From: a bacterium HR23 | GTDB taxonomy: Bacteria; Chloroflexota; Dehalococcoidia; Lucifugimonadales; HRBIN23 | Assembly: GCA_002923335.1 (NCBI GenBank) | Contig: BEHZ01000050.1 | Location: 1-11,403 of the forward strand | Length of the DNA: 11,403 nt | Direction: 5' to 3' | In this document: piece by piece, positions 5,779-11,403 of the stretch | How positions within the stretch are numbered: position 1 is the first letter of the stretch | How the letters are laid out: the number at the start of each line of letters is the position of its first letter | Notes under the pieces: generated by a model | Database searches by the model: none | Told to the model about the DNA's origin: nothing | What the model saw: the letters and a program-made list of their open reading frames with translations, nothing else | Position numbers and translations under genes: made by a program

Positions 5779-5872
5779 TGGCGGAGGGGGTCGGATTCGA
5801 ACCCACGTCCCTGCCCGTCAGCAGGGATGCGGTTTTCAAGACCGCTGCCTTCAGCCGCTCAGCCACCCCTCC
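5779..5872 (-). tRNA. tRNA-Ser (anticodon UGA)
   Basis: Read on the minus strand, the gene begins GGAGGGG at 5872 and pairs with CCCCTCC (5789-5783), with discriminator G at 5782 and an encoded CCA at 5781-5779. The anticodon arm GCGGT-CTTGAAA-ACCGC gives anticodon UGA (5838-5836) for UCA codons. The long variable arm, TCCCTGC-loop-GCAGGGA, is typical of type II serine tRNAs. The T loop TTCGAAT is canonical. The T stem pairs GTGGG with CCGAC and so has a G-G mismatch at its middle pair (bases 5804 and 5792); all other stems are sound. A long open frame across this region merely translates the tRNA and is not a protein gene. Confidence 0.95.
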
Positions 5873-5882
5873 ACCGCCTCTC

Positions 5883-5911
5883 AGCATAGCCCCGCCGGTC
5901 GGGGGGCGCAA
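5883..5911 (-). promoter_or_regulatory. Possible promoter of tRNA-Ser(UGA)
   Basis: On the minus strand TTGCGC (5911-5906, 3 of 6 to the -35 consensus) lies 17 bases before TATGCT (5888-5883, 4 of 6 to TATAAT). The -10 ends ten bases before the mature tRNA 5' end. Geometry is good but the hexamers are weak, and the -35 is buried in a palindrome. Confidence 0.35.
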
Positions 5912-5917
5912 GCGCCC
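5904..5917 (-). other. Perfect 6-bp inverted repeat between E1 beta and tRNA-Ser
   Basis: GGGCGCTTGCGCCC on the minus strand, 15 bases after the E1 beta stop. A second GC stem (CCCCG-ACCGG-CGGGG, about 5891-5905) follows at once. Neither has a following T tract, so a standard intrinsic terminator is not shown. It could be a weak or Rho-aided terminator, or an operator over the tRNA -35. Confidence 0.4.
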
Positions 5918-5932
5918 AGTGGGCACCGGGGG

Positions 5933-6958
5933 CTAGGGCGTGCGCCCCAGCACCTCCCGCACCACCCGGACGATGCGCCCCGCATTGGGGATGTAGAGGT
6001 CTTCCAGGGGGCGGCTGTAGGGCACAGGGGTGTGGGGGGGAGTTACCTTGCGGGGTGGGGCATCTAGGTAGTCAAAAGCCTCCTCTGCCACCATCGCCTC
6101 AATCTCCGAGGCGATGCTACAACGGGGGTTGTCCTCGTCCACCACCACCAGGCGGTGGGTCTTGCGCACCGAGTCCAGCACCGTGTCGTAGTCAATGGGG
6201 GCGACACTCAGCAGGTCAATCACCTCGGCGTCTATCCCCTCTTTGGCCAGGGCCTCGGCGGCCGACATGCATTCCCAGGTCATCAGGGAGATGCCCACCA
6301 GGGTAATGTCTTTCCCCTCCTTCAGCACTCGTGCCTTGCCCAGGGGCAGGGTGTAAGGCTCCTCGGGCACCGGTCCCATCCGCCCGTAGAGCCTCTTATG
6401 CTCAAAGACAACAACGGGGTCGTCGTCCCGTATGGCGGAGATGAGGAGGCCCTTGGCCGTATAGGGGTCCGAGGGGGCAACACCCTTGAGGCCGGGGAAG
6501 TGGGCGAAGATGCTGTAGAAGGATTCGCTATGCTGGGCGGCGGAGCCGACCCCTGCCCCGATGCGGGTGATGATGGTAACGGGCACCTTCACCTGCCCGC
6601 CATACATATACCGCATCTTCGCTGCGTTATTGATGATCTGGTCCAGGCAGACCCCGGCGAAGTCCACGAACATCAACTCCACCACGGGGCGCATGCCCAC
6701 GCTGGCTGCGCCGATGGCGGCGCCGATGAACCCCGCCTCGCTGATAGGGGTATCCCGCACCCGCTCGGGGCCGAACTGCAGGATAAGGCCCTTGGTTACA
6801 CGAAACGCCCCACCCCAGGCATCAATAATGCCCAGGTGGGCACGCCCCGCCCCCCCGGCGATATCCTCTCCCATGATGAAGACGGTGGGGTCCCGCTCCA
6901 TCTCCTGGCGCAGGGCCTCGTTGACGGCCTCCCGGAAGCGAATCTCCCGCATCGCCAT
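5933..6958 (-). CDS. 2-oxoacid dehydrogenase E1 component, beta subunit (pyruvate/acetoin/branched-chain type)
   Basis: A 341-residue thiamine-diphosphate enzyme subunit. With an alpha subunit it forms the E1 heterotetramer that decarboxylates a 2-oxoacid (or cleaves acetoin) and loads the acyl group onto lipoyl-E2. Seen in order: FREAVNEAL (8-16), IMGEDI (28-33), RDTPISEAGFIG with the conserved Glu74 that contacts the ThDP aminopyrimidine, ELMFVDF...DQIINNAAKMRYM (94-118), SAAQHSES (139-146), and the C-terminal transketolase domain from about residue 205 (VIDLLSVAPID). Length is normal. The substrate cannot be settled from this subunit. ATG at 6958 has AGGAGG at 6965-6970, six bases away; an alternative ATG at 6952 is less well spaced. 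The gene follows xerC by 59 bases on the same strand, but no E1 alpha, E2 or E3 gene is in view. Confidence 0.93.
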   Translation of the reverse strand: MAMREIRFREAVNEALRQEMERDPTVFIMGEDIAGGAGRAHLGIIDAWGGAFRVTKGLILQFGPERVRDTPISEAGFIGAAIGAASVGMRPVVELMFVDFAGVCLDQIINNAAKMRYMYGGQVKVPVTIITRIGAGVGSAAQHSESFYSIFAHFPGLKGVAPSDPYTAKGLLISAIRDDDPVVVFEHKRLYGRMGPVPEEPYTLPLGKARVLKEGKDITLVGISLMTWECMSAAEALAKEGIDAEVIDLLSVAPIDYDTVLDSVRKTHRLVVVDEDNPRCSIASEIEAMVAEEAFDYLDAPPRKVTPPHTPVPYSRPLEDLYIPNAGRIVRVVREVLGRTP

Positions 6959-6964
6959 TGCTCC

Positions 6965-6970
6965 CCTCCT
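6965..6970 (-). promoter_or_regulatory. Shine-Dalgarno of the E1 beta gene
   Basis: AGGAGG (followed by GG) six bases before the ATG at 6958; it favours this start over the in-frame ATG two codons on. Confidence 0.7.
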
Positions 6971-7017
6971 GGCGAGGTAGGTGCCCGTAACAGGTGGCTA
7001 CCGGTCCCCGCCTTATC

Positions 7018-8079
7018 TTACACCCCTGGGGCGGTTCTCTCCCTGCCTCCCCCGCCTGGGGCGCGGCCTTCTGGCTCCTCTGTCTGCCTGTGGGCCCTGG
7101 GATGGGCCGAGAGGTAGATGCGCCGGGTCTCGGGCTGGCTGATGTGGGTGTAAATTTGGGTCGTGGTGGGGGAGGCGTGGCCCAGCAGTTCCTGCACCGC
7201 CCGCAGGTCAGCCCCGCCCTCTAGCAGGTGGGTGGCGAAGGAGTGGCGCAGGGTGTGGGGATGCACCCCCCCATCCAGCCCCGCCCGCACCGCCCACCGC
7301 TTTACCAGCGCCTCTATCCAGCGCACCGAAAGGGGTTCCCCCCGGCGGTTCAGGAAGAGGGCGGGGCTGACCTTGCCCCGAAGGAGGCGGGGGCGGGCCT
7401 CCTTCAGGTATTGGGCCAGGGCCTTCTGGGCCGGCACCCCAAAGAAGGCGATGCGCTCCTTGTCCCCCTTGCCCACTACCCGCACCCGTCGTCCCGCTAG
7501 GTCTATATCCTCCGGGCGCAGGCCGGCCAGTTCACTGACCCGCAGGCCCGCCCCATACAGGAGTTCCAGGATGGCCCTGTCCCGCAGGGCCAGGGGTGTA
7601 TCTTCGGATGGCCCCTCCACCAGGCGGGCGGACTGGACGGCGTCCAGGACACGGGGGAGGGTGCGCCCCAGTTTCATGCGGGCCAGGAGGGCGGTGGGGT
7701 TCTGAGGGATGTGTCCCTGGCGGTGCAGGAAGCGGAAGAAGGTGCGCAGAGCGCTGGCCTGCCGGGCGATGGAGCGGGGGGCATAGGCGCTTCGGCGGAG
7801 ACGCCCTCTGCCCTTGACCACCTTGGCCTCGCTCATCAGCCAGTGGAGATATCGGCGCAAAAGGGGGACCTGAACCCCCTCCCAGGTGCACACCTTCTCC
7901 TTTTCCAGGAAGGCCCAAAGGGGGGCGAGGTCTTGGAGGTAGTTGCGCCGGGTGCGGGGGGCCAGGCCCCGCTGGGCCAGCAGGTAATCGGCATACGCCT
8001 TGTAGAAGGGATGGAGCCAGGATTCCCCGCCCGGGCACCCCGGTCCGCAGGGATGGGGCGGGTGGCGTGGGGTGGTCAT
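7018..8079 (-). CDS. xerC: Tyrosine recombinase of the XerC/XerD family
   Basis: A 353-residue site-specific recombinase. Family members of this genomic context resolve chromosome dimers at dif by strand exchange through a 3'-phosphotyrosine. The N-terminal SAM-like core-binding domain (about 24-122, WLHPFYKAYADYLLAQRGLAP) is followed by the catalytic domain with the complete pentad-type residues: R180 in GAGLRVSELAGL, K204 in VVGKGDKERI, H275 and R278 in HPHTLRHSFATH, H301 in LLGHASPTTTQ, and the nucleophile Y310 in IYTH. It is longer than typical Xer proteins (about 300) by a 22-residue N-terminal tail holding CGPGC, a basic insertion near 88-98, and a C-terminal tail of about 28 residues. 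The ATG abuts the topA stop (TAGATG), with GGAGGG inside the last topA codons. Placement after dprA-topA supports a chromosomal Xer rather than a phage integrase; C versus D is not certain. Confidence 0.92.
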   Translation of the reverse strand: MTTPRHPPHPCGPGCPGGESWLHPFYKAYADYLLAQRGLAPRTRRNYLQDLAPLWAFLEKEKVCTWEGVQVPLLRRYLHWLMSEAKVVKGRGRLRRSAYAPRSIARQASALRTFFRFLHRQGHIPQNPTALLARMKLGRTLPRVLDAVQSARLVEGPSEDTPLALRDRAILELLYGAGLRVSELAGLRPEDIDLAGRRVRVVGKGDKERIAFFGVPAQKALAQYLKEARPRLLRGKVSPALFLNRRGEPLSVRWIEALVKRWAVRAGLDGGVHPHTLRHSFATHLLEGGADLRAVQELLGHASPTTTQIYTHISQPETRRIYLSAHPRAHRQTEEPEGRAPGGGGRERTAPGV

Positions 8080-10203
8080 CTAGCCCTCCGGGGTCGGCTC
8101 TTCGGACGTTTCGGGGGGGACACCCTTCCACTGGCAGGAGACGCACTGGGCCTGTTTGCCCCGCCGGGCGACCAGCAGACCACCGCAGGAGGGACAGGGT
8201 TGGGGGAGGGGGCGTCGGTTGGTGGTGAAGTTGCAGGTGGGGTAGTTGGCGCACCCGTAGAAGGGGCGGGTGTTCTTGCCCGTGCGGGCCTTCCGCTCCA
8301 CCAGGTCGCCCCCACACTGGGGGCACACTGCCCCTGTTTTCACCCGGTAGGGCTTGGCGTTGCGACACTGGGGGTAGCCACTGCACGACAGGAACACCCC
8401 ATACCGTCCCTTGCGCACCACCATGGGCCGACCACACTCTTCGCAGGTCTCCCCCGAAGGGATGAGGACACGCTCGGCGCTGGCCTTGGCCCGCTCCAGG
8501 TCTTGGGCGAAGGGCTGGTAGAAGGCCTTGAGCACCTCCACCCGCTGGCGCTTCCCCTCGGCGATGGCGTCCAGGTCCTCTTCCATCTGGGCGGTGAAGC
8601 GATAGTCCACGATGTTGGGGAAGTAGTGCACCAGCAGGTCGTTGACGGCGAAGCCCAGGGGCGTGGGCACCAGGCGTCCGTTTTCCCGGCGCACATAGCC
8701 CCGCTCCTGGATGGTGGAGACGATAGGGGCGTAGGTGCTGGGACGTCCGATGCCCCGCTCCTCCAGGGCCCTGATAAGGGAGGCCTCGGTGTATCTGGGA
8801 GGGGGCTGGGTGAAGTGCTGGGCCGGCTCCAGGCGCAGGCACTCCAGGGCATCCCCCTCCCCAAGGGGAGGAAGAGCACCTTCGGCCGTCTCCTCCGGCT
8901 CGTCTTTCCCCTCCTCGTATACGGTGCGGAAGCCGGGGAACTTCAGGGTGGAGCCGGTGGCGCGGAAGAGGTAGGCGGTGCCCGCCGTGGTCTGGGCGTG
9001 CACCTCCACCTCCACCGTGTCCAGGACCGCATCGGCCATCTGGGAGGCGATAAAGCGTTTCCAGATGAGGTCATAGAGACGCAACTGCTCGGGGGTGAGG
9101 AAGCCCTTCACCTGAGTTGGCTCCCGCTTCACCGAGGTGGGGCGAATGGCTTCGTGGGCCTCCTGGGCGCCCTTGGTGGTGGCGGTATACACCCGGGGTG
9201 TGGGCGGGATGTAATCGTTTCCCCAGCGGGCGCGGATGTAGTCCCTGGCCTCGGCCTGGGCGGTTTCCGCCACATGGGGGGAGTCGGTGCGCATGTAGGT
9301 GATGAGGCCCACCACCCCCTGGTCGCCCAGGGGGATGCCCTCATAGAGTTGCTGGGCGATGAGCATGGTTTGGCGGGCCGACATGCGTAGTTTGCGCCAG
9401 GCCTCTTGCTGGAGGGTGCTGGTGATGAACGGGGGAGGAGGCTTCTGGCGCACCTCCCGCTGGCGCACCTGGGCCACCCGCCAGCGCGCCCCCTCCAGGC
9501 GGGCCAGGACATCCTGGACGGTGGCCTCGTTGGGGATGGGGAGGCGTTCTTTTTCTCCTACCAGGCCGAAGAGGCGGGCGGGGAATACCGCCCCCTGCGG
9601 GGGACGGCGCAGGTGGGCGGTGATGGTCCAGTATTCCTGGGGGACGAATGCCTGGATGGCCCGCTCCCGCTCCACGACCAGGCGGAGGGCAGCCGATTGC
9701 ACCCGCCCCGCGGAGAGGGAGCCTCGCCACACCTTCGCCCACAGGAAGGGGCTAAGGGAGTAGCCCACCAGCCGGTCCAGGATGCGCCGTGCCTGCTGGG
9801 CCTCCACCAAGTTCATATCTATAGAGCGGGGATGGCGGAAGGCCTCCTTCACCGCCTGCTCGGTGATCTCGTGGAAGGCGACACGGCGCACCTTTTGCGG
9901 GTCCAGGCGGGCTGCCTGGGCCAGGTGCCAGGCGATGGCCTCTCCCTCCCGGTCGGGGTCGGTGGCCAGGTAAACCGCCTCGGCCTTCCTGGCCAGCCCC
10001 TGCACCTCTTTGATGACCGCCCGTTTCTCCGGCAGGGTGATATACAGGGGCGCAAAGTGGTTGTCTATGCGCACCCCCATGCGGTCCTTGGGGAGGTCCC
10101 GCACGTGCCCCTTAGACGCTTTCACCACATACCCCCGGCCCAGGATATGGGCCAGGGTGCGGGCCTTGGCCGGGGATTCCACAATGACCAGACGATCGGG
10201 CAT
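8080..10203 (-). CDS. topA: DNA topoisomerase I (type IA)
   Basis: A 707-residue enzyme that relaxes negative supercoils by passing one strand through a transient break. The Toprim domain opens LVIVESPAKA with catalytic Glu9 and has the metal-binding TDPDREGEAI (81-90). The nucleophile is Tyr303 in GLITYMRTDS, with the type IA core running to about residue 575 (EERGIGRPSTYAPI at 481-494, the conserved central motif). The tail has three zinc-ribbon units with four Cys each: C587/C590/C607/C613, C627/C630/C651/C657 and C670/C673/C687/C690; the last has a shorter C-X2-C closing pair. ATG at 10203 follows the dprA stop by seven bases, with GGTGAGGGG spanning that stop as ribosome-binding site. 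It is the middle gene of the dprA-topA-xerC cluster, and the stop touches the xerC ATG. Confidence 0.97.
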   Translation of the reverse strand: MPDRLVIVESPAKARTLAHILGRGYVVKASKGHVRDLPKDRMGVRIDNHFAPLYITLPEKRAVIKEVQGLARKAEAVYLATDPDREGEAIAWHLAQAARLDPQKVRRVAFHEITEQAVKEAFRHPRSIDMNLVEAQQARRILDRLVGYSLSPFLWAKVWRGSLSAGRVQSAALRLVVERERAIQAFVPQEYWTITAHLRRPPQGAVFPARLFGLVGEKERLPIPNEATVQDVLARLEGARWRVAQVRQREVRQKPPPPFITSTLQQEAWRKLRMSARQTMLIAQQLYEGIPLGDQGVVGLITYMRTDSPHVAETAQAEARDYIRARWGNDYIPPTPRVYTATTKGAQEAHEAIRPTSVKREPTQVKGFLTPEQLRLYDLIWKRFIASQMADAVLDTVEVEVHAQTTAGTAYLFRATGSTLKFPGFRTVYEEGKDEPEETAEGALPPLGEGDALECLRLEPAQHFTQPPPRYTEASLIRALEERGIGRPSTYAPIVSTIQERGYVRRENGRLVPTPLGFAVNDLLVHYFPNIVDYRFTAQMEEDLDAIAEGKRQRVEVLKAFYQPFAQDLERAKASAERVLIPSGETCEECGRPMVVRKGRYGVFLSCSGYPQCRNAKPYRVKTGAVCPQCGGDLVERKARTGKNTRPFYGCANYPTCNFTTNRRPLPQPCPSCGGLLVARRGKQAQCVSCQWKGVPPETSEEPTPEG

Positions 10204-10210
10204 GTTCCCC

Positions 10211-11326
10211 TCACCGGGCGGTATCGGCGCGGGCGAAGTGCATCCCCCCTACCTGGCGCACCAGGCCGTTGACTTCCAGGAGGGTAAGGGTGGCGCTCAC
10301 CACCGGCATGGGCAGGCCGGTGCGTCGGCGCAGGTCGTCGATGTGCACCGTTTCGCTCCCCAGGGCAGACAGGAGGGCGGACGCCTCTTCCCCGATAGGG
10401 GCCTGGGGGGTTGAGGAGGGGGCGGAGGCTTCCAGCAGAGGGGGCTGGACGGCCCGTGCCTCTATGCGCAGTTCCTCCAGGATGTCCTGCACCTCCATCA
10501 CCAGTTTAGCGCCCTCCTGGATAAGGCGGTTGGTGCCGGCCGAGGCGGGGGAGGTGATGGGGCCCGGGACGGCGAAGACCTCCCTACCCTGGTCCAGGGC
10601 CCAGCGCACGGTGGACATGGCCCCGCTCTCCACGGGGGCTTCCACCACCAAAACGCCCAGGGCCAGTCCGCTCAGGATACGGTTGCGCCGGGGGAACTGG
10701 AAGGGTTCGGGGCGGGTGCCCAGGGGGTATTCGGTGAGCACCGCCCCCTGTTGGGCGATGCGCCGTGCCAGGGGGCGATGCTGGTGGGGGTAGAGGCGGT
10801 CCAGACCCCCGGCCACCACCGCCAGGGTGCGCCCCCCGGCCTCCAGGGCGGTCTGGTGGGCGCGGGCGTCAATGCCCTGGGCCAGCCCGCTGACGATGGT
10901 GAAGCCCTCCTGGACCAGGGCACGGGTGAGGCGTTGGCACGCCTCCAGGCCGTAGGGGGTGGCCTGGCGGGTGCCCACGATGGCAATGGCCTTCTCATCC
11001 TGAGGGCGCAGGTCGCCCTGCAGGAAGAGGATGGGTGGGGGGTTGGTGATCTCCCGCAGGCGAGGGGGGTAGGCGGGGTCGTGCCAGGTGAGGGCGGTGG
11101 CGCCCCAGCGGTGGAGGGCCTCCAGTTCCTGGAAGGGGTCCAGGCGGGCGCGGGCCTGGAGGATAGCGTTCACCACCGAAGGCTCCAGGCCGAGGGCGTG
11201 CCACTGCCTGGCGGGGGCACGCCACGCCTCCTCCAAAGTGCCGAAGGCACGCTCCAGCAAGCGGAAGCGTGCCGGGGTGAGGGAGGGGATACGGGCAAAG
11301 GCAACCCAGTAGGCCAGCCCTTCCAT
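10211..11326 (-). CDS. dprA: DNA-processing protein DprA
   Basis: DprA binds incoming single-stranded DNA in natural transformation and loads RecA; it is also widely conserved in bacteria not known to be competent. The 371 residues show an N-terminal helix-hairpin-helix/SAM-like part (1-60, ARIPSLTPARFRLLERAFG), the Rossmann-like core with IVGTRQATPYG (116-126), TIVSGLAQGIDARAH (143-157), TEYPLGTRPEPFQFPRRNRI (198-217) and VVEAPVESGAMSTVRWALDQG (227-247), and a C-terminal winged helix (about 312-366). The frame runs upstream into the tRNA gene, so I chose the ATG at 11326, which gives the family N-terminus and lies 17 bases after the tRNA CCA. No clear Shine-Dalgarno precedes it. It begins a tight run with topA (7-nt gap) and xerC. 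Confidence 0.95.
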   Translation of the reverse strand: MEGLAYWVAFARIPSLTPARFRLLERAFGTLEEAWRAPARQWHALGLEPSVVNAILQARARLDPFQELEALHRWGATALTWHDPAYPPRLREITNPPPILFLQGDLRPQDEKAIAIVGTRQATPYGLEACQRLTRALVQEGFTIVSGLAQGIDARAHQTALEAGGRTLAVVAGGLDRLYPHQHRPLARRIAQQGAVLTEYPLGTRPEPFQFPRRNRILSGLALGVLVVEAPVESGAMSTVRWALDQGREVFAVPGPITSPASAGTNRLIQEGAKLVMEVQDILEELRIEARAVQPPLLEASAPSSTPQAPIGEEASALLSALGSETVHIDDLRRRTGLPMPVVSATLTLLEVNGLVRQVGGMHFARADTAR

Positions 11327-11343
11327 AGTATTGGCCCCATCTG

Positions 11344-11403
11344 TGGCGGAGAGGGTGGGATTTGAACCCACGAGGGCCTTGTGGGCCCTACGCGCTCTCC
11401 AGG
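11344..11403 (-). tRNA. tRNA-Ser (anticodon GGA), 3' part; 5' part outside window
   Basis: Minus-strand reading from the window edge gives the anticodon loop CTGGAGA (11402-11396), so anticodon GGA for UCC/UCU codons, then the stem GCGCG, a long variable arm (AGGGCC...GGCCCT), and a perfect T arm GTGGG-TTCAAAT-CCCAC. The acceptor 3' strand CCTCTCC, discriminator G and encoded CCA (11346-11344) end the gene. The D arm and 5' acceptor strand are beyond the edge. Its T stem is fully paired, unlike the other serine tRNA here. Confidence 0.9.

Noticed and set aside
5594..5926. A minus-strand frame containing GVAERLKAAVLKTA
   Set aside because: This string is the well-known false translation of tRNA-Ser; the stretch is an RNA gene followed by transposase antisense.
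7711..9390. A 559-codon open frame on the + strand opposite xerC and topA
   Set aside because: It is antisense to two well-identified genes, has low-complexity Gly/Leu/Val-rich content, and no domain or ribosome-binding site. Long antisense frames are expected at this GC content.
11326..11371. Longer dprA start reaching into tRNA-Ser
   Set aside because: The extra residues (MGSNPTLSATDGANT) are a translation of the tRNA T arm and acceptor, not protein coding.

Overview
This window comes from a GC-rich bacterial chromosome carrying mostly housekeeping genes packed tightly, with many 0-10 nt gaps or overlapping start/stop codons. Several signs suggest the phylum Chloroflexota, perhaps a Dehalococcoidia-like or thermophilic lineage: a stand-alone EF-Tu-domain-2-like protein, a short MutY, and a membrane-anchored protein with a long Pro/Thr linker. 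This is an inference from family knowledge, not a demonstrated assignment. Both tRNA genes encode their CCA ends.

Left part, + strand (1-2077): the end of a riboflavin operon, ribE (5' truncated by the window edge), ribBA and ribH. They are joined by an AGGAGG that runs into the ribE stop and by a GTGA start/stop overlap. ribH converges on a small minus-strand gene (2074-2328) for an isolated translation-factor beta-barrel, and the two share the palindromic stop CTAG. A 113-bp divergent intergenic region carries a plausible promoter for each direction. The + strand then continues with an FAD-dependent amine oxidase of the glycine oxidase/DAO family and a short adenine glycosylase MutY, coupled by an ATGA overlap.

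Middle (4439-5872): a convergent minus-strand gene for a predicted membrane-anchored extracytoplasmic protein whose Pro/Thr linker makes the + strand strongly G-tract-rich; a decayed DDE-type transposase (one in-frame TGA, one single-base frame shift, missing 3' part); then tRNA-Ser(UGA) on the minus strand. The roughly 700 bases between the surface protein and this tRNA hold only the transposase remnant and short unexplained flanks.

Right part, minus strand (5933-11403): read in transcription order it is tRNA-Ser(GGA) (cut by the window edge), dprA, topA, xerC-like recombinase, and the beta subunit of a 2-oxoacid dehydrogenase E1. dprA-topA-xerC is a recognisable DNA-processing cluster with gaps of 7 and 0 nt. 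The E1 beta gene follows after a 59-nt gap without an E1 alpha partner in the window.

I see no CRISPR array, no intact mobile element and no convincing U-tract terminator. The less ordinary points are the orphan EF-Tu domain-2 protein, the flavin-oxidase/MutY coupling, the orphan E1 beta, the T-stem mismatch in tRNA-Ser(UGA), and the small number of lesions in the transposase remnant. I did not find a clearly new multi-gene system.
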